Of a DNA stretch of 64,000 nucleotides, positions 1 through 10,189 are shown in pieces. The first letter of the stretch is position 1. Each line of letters begins with the position of its first letter. Position numbers and translations under genes: made by a program. The stretch comes from Suillus spraguei (lineage: Eukaryota; Basidiomycota; Agaricomycetes; Boletales; Suillaceae), in the NCBI GenBank assembly GCA_016800925.1, contig JABCPU010000206.1:1-64000 (forward strand), read 5' to 3'. The notes beneath the pieces were generated by a model. It worked only from the letters and a program-made list of their open reading frames with translations, was not told the DNA's origin and did no database searches.

Positions 1-3000
1 GAATGGATTACCCCAATTTTCAATTGTCATTCAAAAAAGTGGCAACATTCCCGACTTCGGAGATCCCTCGTCATCCCTTCTATTCCTAACAATTCAGAAT
101 TGGAAGTACAAACACCACAAACCACCGATCCCATCCACGTGACACTGCCCGAGCGTGTCACCAATCTCGTGCAGAGAAGCGCAAGAACGACTCCGAACCC
201 GAGTATCGGGCTGGACCTGAACCTATGAGCAACAACCAATAGAAGAACAGAAATATGGAAAAAGAAAAGCAGAAGAAGAAATCCCTGGACGGGATACAAA
301 CATACCAAAACTATCCAAGTTCTACGTTCCTCCGAAAACTCTTCAAAATACTCCCTCAGCTTCAGTTGAAGAAATCCCTGATGAAGAAGAACTAAGAGAA
401 GACATTACCGAAGAACCCGTGCCTTCGTTGATCCCAACAGATGATGATGACCAATTCAACACAATGCAAGATGTCTGGCATGCGCCAGAAGTACGTGAAA
501 TTTCCTCCTATGAACTCGGAGATGGAGAATTTCTTGTGGAATACGACACTGATGGAGTTAGCATGAGAATCATAGAAGAAGTATCCATGGACACGCCTCT
601 CACACATGATGGAACTTCCCGACTCGAACAACTCCCCAACTATTCCACAATTCCCCTTCCCCCTCCGAAATACAGTAACAAAGCTCAGGAATTCGCCACG
701 GATGAGAAGGAAAAGAAAAAGAAATCCTTCGAAGAATTGGTCCCAAACTATTTGCAACGACTTTGCAGACATCTTTGCTAAGGATGGACTGAACAAACTA
801 CCCCCCAACGCCCTGGTATTGATCATCGGATTGATACTAAACCCGGTTTCATCCCTCGTACATCTAAGGTTTACCCGCTATCGGAAAAAGAACATGCTGC
901 CGTCAAAACGTTTATCGATGAAAACATTGTTAAAGGTTTTATCTCGGAATCGAAGTCACCTCAAGCCAGTGGCTTCTTCTTCGTGGGAAAGAAGAGTGGA
1001 GAATTGCGTCCCTGCCAAGATTATCGCTACATTAATGATTGGACAGTCAAGAATGCCTATCCACTCCCACTCCCTATCTCCCTTGTCGCACGACTTCATA
1101 ACGCACAGTTCTTTACGAAAATGGATATCCAGTCTGGTTATAACAATATTCGCATCCATCCCGATGATCGCTGGAAAGCTGCTTTTACTACGGAATTCGG
1201 CCTCTTCGAACCGAACGTCATGTTCTTTGGCCTCTGTAATTCACCGGCAACTTTCCAAGCATACATGAATCGCACCTTCCAACAAGAAATCAACGAAGGA
1301 TGGATGGTTATCTACATGGACGATATCCTGATTTTCTCTACAACAATGCAGAACACCGTGAACGGACCAGACGGGTTTTGATGAAGATACGAAAAGAACA
1401 TCTGTTCTTAAAACCAGAGAAATGCACCTTTGATGCAAAAGAAGTGGAATACCTCGGAATGATAATTCGTCCCGGACAAGTTGCTATGGATACTGCCAAG
1501 ACCAAGGGAATCTCCGAATGGCCAGTCCCGAAATCTGTAAAAGATGTTCGGTCTTTTCTCGGTTTTTGCAACTTCTACCGCACGTTCATTTCCCACTATT
1601 CTGACATCGCCCGACCTCTTATGATTTAACAAAGAAAGATAAGGCCTTTGATTGGTCAACCAAATGCATGGACACCTTCGAAGAACTGAAACAATGCTTT
1701 ACATCCCAACCGGTACTCTGTAACCCTGATCCTTCCCGACAATTTGCTATTGCTACTGACGCTTCGCTCGTAGCAACTGGCGGAGTTCTCTTGCAGACTG
1801 ATGAAAATGGCGTCTATCACCCATGTGCATATCTCTCACAGTCTTTGAACCCCGCAGAACGCAATTACCAGATCTTTGACCGGGAACTCCTTGCCGTAAT
1901 CCGGGCATTGAACGAATGGCGCCATTATCTTGAAGGAAACCCACACCCCGTCCTGGTATTCACGGACACAAGAATCTTCTGTACTTTAGAAGTGCACAGA
2001 AGCTTACCCGTCGCCAAGCACATTGGCAATTGATTTTGTCTATTTACGACATTGAACTGCATCACGTTGCAGGTACTAAATTGGCAGTACCTGATGCACT
2101 ATCTCGTCGACCGACTATGACTCCAGCAAAGACGATAACGAGGACCAGACCTCCTCCCTGACGCTCTATTTGTTCGTCTTATTGACACTGACTAAAGGAT
2201 GTATTGTCATCCTCTGACCCCCTCGACGACCCTGTATTCAAAACGGTGTCTGATGCCCTTGACGGCGTGTGTCTTCCTCCTATGAAGTCGGCACTCTCTG
2301 ATGGAAAATTGAGGAGAACGTCCTCTATTTTAAGAATCGTGCCTATATTCCTCCGGCACATCGTCCCGATATCCTGAAACGGTATCATGATCATCCTACT
2401 GCGGGACACCCCGGTAGATTCAAAACTGAAGAACTCGTCAAACGAGAAGCCTGGTGGCCCGCTATGGGTCTTATATTTGGAAATACGTTGAAGGTTGCGC
2501 ACTTTGTCAGCAAATGAAAGCTGACACACATCCTGTTCGCCCTCCACTTGCCCCATACCTTCCTCGCGACCTGCCCCTTTTCCCAGGTCTCTGTTGATCT
2601 TATCACTGACCTCCCTGTCTCTGGAGGCTTTGACAGTATCATGGTCGTGGTAGACCATGGCCTTATGAAGGGGGTAATTATTATCCTTGTCTGAAAACCG
2701 TCACTTCCGAAGGGATTGCTAAGCTATTCTTGAAACATGTTTACCGTCGATTTGGACTCCATGACAAAGTTATCTGGATGAGGCCGCAGTTCCTATCACG
2801 CTTCTCTACAGGAGCTTGCCCGCTTCTCAATTACGTCATTGCTCCATCTACGGCTTATCACCTCAGACCGATGGTCAAACGGAAAGGCTTAATCAAGAAC
2901 TTGAAACATACCTATGCATCTATTGCCGCAACAATCCTGAAGATTGGGTAGAACATCTACCAATCGCCGAATTCGTCCACAATCACCAAAAACAGATGCA

Positions 3001-3616
3001 AGGAATGCATCACCCTTCTATTTGATGATGGGATACGAACCACGCTATCCCTCACCTTATCCCTGATTCATCAGTCCCCGCAGCAGAAGATCAAGTACGA
3101 TCCCTGCAGAAGATAAGAGAAGAAGCAATCGCCTGCCATAACATTGCAATGCAAACAATGGCCGAATGATCCGAGGAGATAAGTACATTCCATGGAAGAT
3201 CGGAGATAAGGTTTGGTTATCTGCGCCAATCTTAGACTCAAACTCCCATCAAGGAAACTTGCGCCAAAGCGATACGGACCTTTCCCGATCATCGATGTTT
3301 TATCACCTATCACGTTCACACTCAAACTCCCTCCGCAGTGGAAAATTCACCCACGTTCCACGCTTCTGTCTTATCGTCCTACAGTGAAACAGACGTACAT
3401 GGTCCGAACTTCCCTGAACCACCACCCGACATCATCGAAGAAGAAGAAGAATATGAAATAGAAGCAATTCTTTCTCACAAAGGAACCGGCACTCGCCGAC
3501 ACTATCTCATTTCCTGGAAAGGATATTCATCGGGAGATAACGAATGGCTCCCAGAAAAGAACTTGAAGAACTCCACTCGAATCTTGAATGCTTATAAGAA
3601 GCAACACGCCCTCTGA
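1..3616 (+). pseudogene. chromovirus pol: RT, RNase H, integrase, chromodomain (broken)
   Basis: Reverse transcriptase is readable from about 850, with fingers and palm motifs and the catalytic YMDD box near 1314-1325. The frame is lost near 1355, and the thumb ([19 protein letters not shown]) follows in another frame to 1629, ending at a stop. RNase H at 1668-2000 keeps the ATDAS and DRELLAV motifs. Integrase begins with a zinc-binding segment ([15 protein letters not shown]) near 2395-2520. The core is damaged: the family's second catalytic Asp region (normally D-x-GPQF) reads MRPQF near 2778. The downstream '[13 protein letters not shown]' motif is intact near 2870-2910. The C-terminal chromodomain (HYLISWKGY, NEWLPEKNL) is intact. 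At least five frame changes are needed, so this is a pseudogene. Confidence 0.9.
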
Positions 3617-3671
3617 TTATCCTTCAGTCAATCAACTCGCACTAGCACTTGATCAACTAACACCGTTTCAA

Positions 3672-4985
3672 ATGTCTTTCCCCACCGCATACATTACTCC
3701 CGTCACCATTGCCGACAATGACTCCGACTCCGACGCAGAAAACTACGGAACCCTTACCACTGAAATCGACAACACCTCCTACATCGAAGCCGCCCTTCTA
3801 TGTGAAGGACATGCCCTTGAAATCGAAAGAATCCTCACAGGAAGAGGTGCCTTCCCAGCCCTCCTCCTTGTCAACATCATCCGTACCGCCGCCCTCATCG
3901 AAGCCACAGCCAACGAAACCACTGACGCTACATATCATCAACGCTTCTTACATCTTCAAAAACGTATTCGTTCTTATGCTATGTTGTTGCTTCCCGGTTC
4001 TTTTAAAAGTGATGTTGAAGAAGCTATTCACATCGTGGCCGAATGTCGAGCAGGCGTTGCTTGACCTCCCTCTCCACAGGAAGATATACCACTTCCTATC
4101 CCAGCACCCTCTTCTTCACGCATGTATTCTAGTGTTGACGCCCTTAATGGCTTATGCACTGCTGTCCAAGAGATCGGGCAGCTCACCAACACGGTCGTCG
4201 AAACTATCCAGCAATCAGTCGCTGAAACGAGAGCAGCCAGAAATTTAGTCGAAGAAGCCATCACTGATCTACAACAAACACAAGCCGACCTCGCTTCTCC
4301 CCGAACCCCATCTCCAATCGAACAACCAACTTCACCGTCTCCCATTGTAGTTTCTCATGACCATCCTGCATGGCTATACGAGCCCTGTACAGAAGAACAG
4401 TGTGAAGCTGCAAAAAGATTAGGGATTCCTGTTGCTGAATTAATAGCACTCGGTCCTCGACTTTGCGATCTTCACATACACCCTCCCATGTCTATCCTGT
4501 CATCATTTGGTCCAATGGATCCTGTCTCGCCAGTCCTAGTAAAAGACTTCGGTATAACTTCCCCCTCTTCTTCTAATGAACTTCTTGCGGTTGCCGAACG
4601 AGGAACTACTCCTGATCTCCCAGCATCAGCATATGCTCTTTCCCCTGATCAACAAGCGCAGCTTAGACGCAATAACACTCTTGCCTTGAAATGCATGAGA
4701 CGGAATAAGGGGAAGAAGCGCGCCAGATCCACTAGTCCTAAACCCATCATTTTACCATCACCATTACGCAAATCCATCTCCAATCCCAATGAAAACATGA
4801 AATGTCGCATCTGTGGATTACTTGGGCATCGTCAAAAGAACTGTGCGGAATACCAGTGCAAAGTTTGCAGATACTGGTCGCCTACCCATCTATCCATTTA
4901 TTGTCCTCGACGAGTTGGAACTCCTCCCTTTACGTTAACCTGGAAGGACGATGGATTCTATGATGCACTTTGTTCTTGGGAATGA
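3672..4985 (+). pseudogene. extra 3' ORF of the chromovirus with CCHC zinc knuckle
   Basis: One reading frame runs from an ATG at 3672 to a stop at 4983-4985, broken only by an in-frame TGA at 4062-4064. The part from 4122 is open for 287 codons. The product has an acidic N-terminus, a helical middle segment and a Ser/Pro-rich linker. A canonical CX2CX4HX4C zinc knuckle (CRICGLLGHRQKNC, about 4803-4844) is followed by a second Cys-rich stretch (CKVCRYW...YC). Zinc knuckles of this type bind nucleic acid in retroelement Gag proteins. The position downstream of pol and before the polypurine tract is unusual for gag. I do not recognise the rest of the protein. Whether this is a relocated Gag or an accessory protein cannot be decided here. 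Confidence 0.7.
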
Positions 4986-5160
4986 CAGCTTGACGATGAA
5001 CGATTTCAAGCAGAGAAGAAGAGGGACTCTAAACGACGCGCAGGTGTTGAAGAGGCCGCGTATATGAGGAGTGGATCATTCGCTGATGAAGACTACGAGT
5101 ATGGTGATGACCCAGTTTACTATGCGAACCAGGATGAGTAAAGTCGGTGACTTTACGTGT

Positions 5161-5170
5161 AAAAAGGGGG
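5161..5170 (+). other. polypurine tract
   Basis: AAAAAGGGGG lies three bases before the 3' LTR. This is the expected primer site for plus-strand DNA synthesis of the retrotransposon. Confidence 0.75.
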
Positions 5171-5173
5171 TAA

Positions 5174-5649
5174 TGTTACAGTTGTACGTGCCCCTATTCA
5201 TTTTCTCTTTGTTTCCTTACTTGTATATCATGTCACATGACTCTGACTCATATGCTCAACGCATCTGTACTATAGTTGCCTTCCTTATTTGGATATGCAC
5301 TTACCTTCCCACGCCTCTCTTGGTCCGTGCGCACATATTGGTCTATTTAAGCACGTTGTACTTGTAGTAGATTCTTTACTTTAATCTTACTGGGTTTTAC
5401 CTGGAATCTCCTTCGCTTAGGCCTCCAACCTAAGTCGTCTTGAATCATCTCTAAGTCTAAGCACTCCTTAGACTTAGTCTCTATTCTCGCAGAACCTCAT
5501 AGACTTGTCTGTGAGGCCGAACCCTTGATCGTACTCGGAACGTGTTCCTTGTACTTTCACCTTGTCCTCTTCTGGACATTGTAAGAACTTCCCAGCAGAC
5601 CATCTGTGTCTTTTCACTGTTGCTGGTGACGCCACCCCAGTTCGTAACA
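5174..5649 (+). repeat. 3' LTR of the plus-strand chromovirus
   Basis: The 476-bp LTR starts TGTTAC and ends GTAACA, so it has the TG...CA ends and a 6-bp terminal inverted repeat. It directly follows the polypurine tract. A TATTTAA element near 5344 could be the promoter. Immediately after it, at 5650, minus-strand RT coding of another element resumes, which fixes the right border. The partner 5' LTR lies outside the window, so the target duplication (TCCAC would be expected) cannot be checked. Confidence 0.85.
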
Positions 5650-7188
5650 TCCACACAAAGGCAAAGGGAGCCATCCTTCTTTTTGACAAACAGGACAGGG
5701 GCTCTGTGAGGAGAAGATGAGGATTGGAGGAGTCCAGATGAGATGTTTTCATCAAGGAACTTTCAGAGGGCTTCAAGCTTGACTGGAGAAAGAGAATATA
5801 TGGTTCCAAGAGGCGGACAAGCCCCTTCTTCTAACTTGATTTTGAGATCATAGGGTTGGTGAGAAGGAAGCTGCCCAGCTTTGCCTTTGTCAAAGACATC
5901 CATGAACTTGTGGTATTTGGAAGGGATTCTGGAGAGGTCTGGAGGATTGGATGGTATGGATGTGGATTGGAGATTAACTTCAGAGGGATGGAGGTAGATG
6001 CTGAACTGAGTAGATCCTTCTAACTTGCAGGCATGGCAAAAAGCCACTGTGTTTATCAGGGATATGTTAGGGACTGAGGTACTAGCGGAGGGTTCGGATT
6101 TGGTCAGAGGAGGAGTCTCTACCACAGATGGGATGCCCAGAGGCAACAGAGATGTCAGAGGGGAAGTTTCTACCTGTCATGAATTCCAAATACAAACCAT
6201 TATTCTTTCCTTAATTTCCCTAAAGCATCTAAACCCAGCGCTAAGACAAACCCTAACCTTACTGAAATTCCTATATCTGCTTCTATAACTAAATTCCCTG
6301 ATGAAGATGAAGAGATCTTCTATGATGCTATCAGATAGGATAAGATAAGATAGTGTCATGTGATCTTAGAATCTTCAAGAATATGAGGTCATTACTATGT
6401 CACAATTATCACATCATATGATTCTCACTTCTATTTTATGATTGGCTAGTAGTTTAGACTCAGTTTGTATTTCAGTTTCAAATATGTGTATATAGTTAGC
6501 TAGTGTCGCTGTAGTAGTTCTTTGGTTCAAACCTCTTGTATCTACCAAGTGTAGCAACCAGATGTACCTGCTATCCTTTTCCTCTTGTGATAACCTTAGT
6601 TTGAGTCCTAGTCTCTGCCCCTGCCTTAATTGGTTATAAGGGTTGTGACACTACCTCAAATGGAATATCTGGAGGTGTTGGATGGGAAATTCCTGCCATG
6701 GATGGAATGTGCGGAGGCAGTGATGATGCAGATGGGTTTGATGGCATTCCCTGTACAGTCGTCCAGAACTCGATGCTGCCTAATACCCAGTCAATCAAAG
6801 GATTGTGTCAGGTGAGCCAGCTATATCCAAGAACGATATACCATGAGGAATCCAAAGGGGTAATGTAGAACATATTGGAGGTGACTACACTGGAGGAGAA
6901 TCAAATGGACAAGTTTATGGCTTCAGAAATATTGTTATTGCAGGTACCATCAAACAAATGGAGCAGAAGCAGAGGAATCTGATAGGTAGAGATTTTATTT
7001 TTTTAGACAAAACTAGTGTCTATGAAGCAGTAGGAGGAGCCACAGTCTATGAGGGCTGGAAAGTCAGATATATTAGAGAAAGACGGAAGAGAGACATATG
7101 GACACAGAGAGTTCGGATCAGGAAGAGTTACAGCATTGAGTTGTAGCTCCATTGTACAGGTTGGGCCAATGCGACCCTCATCCTGCAC
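5650..7188 (-). pseudogene. gypsy protease and N-terminal reverse transcriptase (broken)
   Basis: The protease segment contains FPALIDCGSS, the retropepsin active-site region; the usual Ser of the DSG triad is Cys here. Downstream, IPSKYHKFMDVFDKGKA (5940-5890) and LEEGACPPLGTIYSLSP lead into RT, which continues to VLFVKKKDGSLCLCV at 5650. A stop codon interrupts RT near 5770. The two blocks are separated by the solo LTR. Removing it with one target copy makes the linker reading frame continuous, which supports one ancestral gene. Confidence 0.82.
6170..6655. repeat. solo LTR (6175-6650) with 5-bp target site duplication
   Basis: The 476-bp element begins TGTCAT and ends TGTGACA, with TG...CA ends and a TGTCA/TGACA inverted repeat. 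It is flanked by identical CTACC copies at 6170-6174 and 6651-6655. The inner sequence is non-coding and AT-rich, with a TATATA-like motif near 6488. The surrounding minus-strand pol linker is open on both sides, and the two parts are in frame if the LTR and one duplication are ignored. It is unrelated by eye to the 5174-5649 LTR despite the same length. It is the product of LTR-LTR recombination of a third element. Confidence 0.88.
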
Positions 7189-7199
7189 AGAGTCAGGAG

Positions 7200-8290
7200 G
7201 GTCACGGACTAATTTTTTGCCTCATCCAAGGCTTCCAGTTCAGTTTCCAGGGCAAGTACCATAGCATGGCCTTTGGCAGCATGCAAAGTGGACTTGGTGC
7301 AGTCCCAGGCAGTATGACCAGGACTGCCGCAGAACATGCATAGCCCTTGTCGATATGCCTCTGATGCTCCTGGGTGGTTAGTTTCCTGTCTGCACCAATA
7401 ATGTTAGGAAGGTCCAGAGCCTTAGGTGCAGAGGAGGTTGTAGAGGAAGTGGGTTTATTGGATCTGGGTGCTTCAGATCCAGATGAGTTGGAGTTTGTCT
7501 GGTCAGACACTGGCTGCCTAGGAGGATTGGAGGAGGTGGCTTTACTCTCTCAGGTGACTTTGCCCCTCCATTCCCAGTAATGGCATCAATGGTCTGGGTG
7601 AGAGTCTTGAATTCCGAAAGGGTAGTGGGTTTCCCCATGCGACTAATCTTATCTTTGATTCGGGCTGGAAGTCCATTGTAGAACTAGCATTATAGAGCTC
7701 CACCCTTCCCCCCCCCCCCATTCGCATACTTGGGAGGCAAGTCACTGGAATTCCACAACATACTTATTGATGCACTGTCCATCACACATATGGAGTTGCT
7801 CTAACTGCATTTTCGCATCTCCAGAGGGATCATGAGGTCCAAAGTTGGTTTGGAGCTCAAGCATGAACTCAGAGTAGTCATCCATCCAGTCCAGACAGTT
7901 ACTGTACCCGTCCGAAAGGAGATCTGGTTCAAACCACTTGAGAGCCATACCCTTGATGTAGGATTGGGCAAAGTTGACTTTGGCCCATCTGGAACAGAAA
8001 GCATTAGGCTTGCTCTGGAAGCTGAGCTCACACTGGACAAAGAATGCTTGGAGCTTGCAAGGCTCGGATCTGTCAAAGGTACCTTGTTCACAGATTTTGA
8101 CTTTGCTATTATCTGAGGTGGTGGTATGATGGCTACTGCAAGCGAGGTGATTAATGGCTATGGATAGTTAAGCTAAAACCTGGTCTTGGGGGTTCAGATG
8201 GTTATTATCTTCTTCTCCATCCAGTGGATTACCACACAACTCATCATTGAAGCAGATGGTCAGGCGTGGATTAGAGTCTGGGTCATCCAT
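7200..8290 (-). pseudogene. gypsy gag with zinc-knuckle remnant
   Basis: Minus-strand coding starts at an ATG at 8290 and is recognisable as fungal Ty3/gypsy Gag: KVNFAQSYIKGMALKWFEP followed by MDDYSEFMLELQTNFGP near 7900. A Thr/Ser/Pro-rich stretch follows, then a degenerate nucleocapsid region near 7300 (LTTQEHQRHIDKG, with the Cys/His motif shifted out of frame). A stop interrupts near 8173, and a C-rich homopolymer near 7710 breaks the frame. Gag packages element RNA; this copy cannot make a full protein. Confidence 0.8.
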
Positions 8291-8297
8291 GTTCCGG

Positions 8298-9259
8298 TGT
8301 AAAGATATAACCTAGCTTGGGCTGTAGATAAACCACTGCCTAAACTAGTATGTGAGTCTTGCGCTCTGTCTAGTCTGCTTCACTTGTAAGAACAAGAGTG
8401 TTCAACCCTAAAGGGGGATGCCTATTAGTATGGTCAAGTTCGAGTCTCACTTATGTGCGAAACAAGCGTCGTGGTCAGCGGTAAGTTGCCACGGTCAGCA
8501 ATGATACCACCAAAACTAGCGTCGTGTGTAGCGGTGCTACCATGGTCAAGATATGATCAGTAACAGTTGCGTTGAGCGAGTGATGTCGAGCGATGGTATC
8601 AGCAGTAGCAGTAAGGTTGCAAGCGGTGCGAGGAAACAGTAAAGAAGTCCACAGTACTTTCAGCAGTAAAGTAGCGGTGCATGAGAAGTTCAGTCAAAGT
8701 AACAGTCAAAAGTCCAGTGGTATGCCAGCGGTAACAGAGAACGAGCATGATAGATTAACAAGCGGTAAGGAAACTTTAAAGACTAAGTCCACTACTGGGT
8801 AGGTCCAGAGCTAGACAGTAATCCTGACCTATAGTACATGCAATGGTGTAAATCAGGTACTGTATCCTGCGGGGTACGCGGTGCTTATATCCTAAATCAT
8901 ATGCACTCAGAATACTCTAGGCGAGATCAGTAGCGCTGGAGTGTAGTAACTGCCATAAGTAAACATAGTGCGAGGCGCTGCGGCACAAGGCAACATGTAA
9001 TAAGGCTTGCCGTGGAATCAGTGATAACAAACAGAAAACAAACGATGCACCAAATGGAGCTATGCGGATGCAGCAAGGACATGGAAGGACATTGGTACGT
9101 GGAATGTGGTGCGGCAGTCGGTACGGTGTGCGGTAAGCGTGGGATGCCGCCAGTACTGCTAAAGGGGTAAGACGGCCATGGACAAGTGGTAACTCCTGTA
9201 GACGTGAGACGAGTGTCAAAAGATGGGGTTTTAAGCCCAGCACCAATATGTTCGTTACA
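8298..9259 (-). repeat. LTR-like block, flanked by CCGG
   Basis: The block starts TGTAAA and ends GTTACA on the plus strand (TG...CA ends) and is flanked by CCGG at 8294-8297 and 9260-9263. On the minus strand it opens TGTAACGAACATATTGG. It lies eight bases upstream of the gag start of the minus-strand gypsy element. It is therefore either that element's own 5' LTR or a separate solo LTR. The inside is non-coding and rich in short AGCGGT/CAGTA motifs (8440-8800). I cannot see a convincing tRNA primer-binding site. Confidence 0.45.
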
Positions 9260-9263
9260 CCGG

Positions 9264-9781
9264 GTTGGTGTAACCGGATCTGGTCTGGCCTGACGGGCAG
9301 AGACACTTTGACCTATGTTGCTCATGCTTGCATGACATTGAGAGAAGCTGGTGAATGTTTGGACAATAGGTGTGGGATCTCATTGGATCGGACCAAGTCT
9401 GGCTCCTTGGAGGGTGTTCTGAGTTTTATGGGGAGGCATGATGTGGGATGGTTTAGAGGATTGATTCCTATAGTCTATATCTCTGTTAAGATTGTACTCA
9501 AAGGGTAAAAGATCCGAAGGGCTTCGGCCTCAGTTCATACACTGTGCCCCTTTACTGAGTATTGCCCCTTATTTCAGAGGGAAGGTATACGTCTGAAGAT
9601 CTGAAGAAGATTGCATGATGGATCTGGACATCTGAAGGTAATGGATGTGTCACATCCGAAGGTTATCCAGAATGTAGGAATGGAACGAGGGATAAGGCTA
9701 GTCTTGGAACAAGTTCCTAACTAGAAACTAATGGAGGTAGACTACCAGAAGGTAGAGTCGGAGATTGTCATAGAGCCCCTT
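9264..9781. other. non-coding, repeat-derived
   Basis: No gene is visible. A segment at about 9510-9570 (GGGCTTCGGCCTCAG...TGTGCCCC) resembles segments at about 13770-13800 (inverted) and 17330-17390, so it is a third copy of the same repeat family. Short ATCTGAAG/CCGAAGG motifs recur at 9590-9700. Confidence 0.5.
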
Positions 9782-10112
9782 CAGTGACAAACTCCGTACT
9801 ATACAGGTCACCCGACCCACATAATATCCCATCCAAGACAGGCCAGCGGACCATGGGCTGAGGTTATGTATATCCTTGATGTTGATGGATGGGCTGGGGA
9901 GAATATTATTTCTGATGGAGATGGGTGGGCCGGGAGACTTTTATTTTCGGGAGAGACGGGTGGGCCGAGGTAAGAGAATATTACATATACGGGTGGGCCA
10001 ACATGGGGTGTATTACATGGATGGGTGGGCCGAGGGTGCAGTAAAATATTTATTGCATAGATGGGTGGGCCAACATGGAGGCATATTGCATATATGGGTG
10101 GGCCTAGATATG
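9782..10112 (+). repeat. left outer arm with GGGTGGGCC tandem repeats
   Basis: After the terminal inverted segment (9782-9880), the motif GATGGGTGGGCC recurs about every 35-45 bp from 9895 to 10110, with AT-rich spacers such as ATATTACAT. The same motif recurs reverse-complemented in the right arm at 17955-18240. Confidence 0.75.
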
Positions 10113-10189
10113 TATCATAAAGATGTACAGCTGATGTAGCCACCAGAGAATCAAATACATAGGATACATGCACCATGTCTGACATTCAC

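Larger units (their letters stand above)
1..5649 (+). mobile_element. Ty3/gypsy chromovirus, 3' part, decayed
   Basis: This is the 3' portion of an LTR retrotransposon running off the left edge of the window. In order it shows reverse transcriptase (about 850-1630), RNase H (about 1668-2000), integrase (about 2330-3025), a C-terminal chromodomain (about 3440-3612), an extra downstream ORF with a zinc knuckle (3672-4985), a polypurine tract (5161-5170) and the 3' LTR (5174-5649). The order RT-RH-IN with a chromodomain defines the chromovirus branch of Ty3/gypsy. Several frameshifts and stops break pol, so the copy is not autonomous. It is inserted within the RT region of an opposite-strand gypsy element that resumes at 5650. 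Confidence 0.93.
5650..8290 (-). mobile_element. second Ty3/gypsy element, gag-protease-RT part, interrupted
   Basis: On the minus strand the order is gag (about 8290-7200), aspartic protease (about 7190-7000), a linker, and the N-terminal part of reverse transcriptase (about 6146-5650). RT stops abruptly at the border of the plus-strand element's LTR in the middle of the APVLFVKKKDGSL motif region. The rest of pol should lie beyond the left edge of the window. A solo LTR at 6175-6650 further interrupts the linker. Multiple stops and frameshifts show that the element is dead. Confidence 0.88.

Noticed and set aside
606..1268. 220-codon plus ORF over the retroelement
   Set aside because: It is a different frame of the chromovirus RT region; the RT motifs are in the 983-1381 frame.
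8498..8509. GCAATGATACCA as primer-binding site of the minus-strand gypsy element
   Set aside because: It resembles TGGTATCA on the minus strand, but no LTR end lies beside it and it sits inside the LTR-like block.
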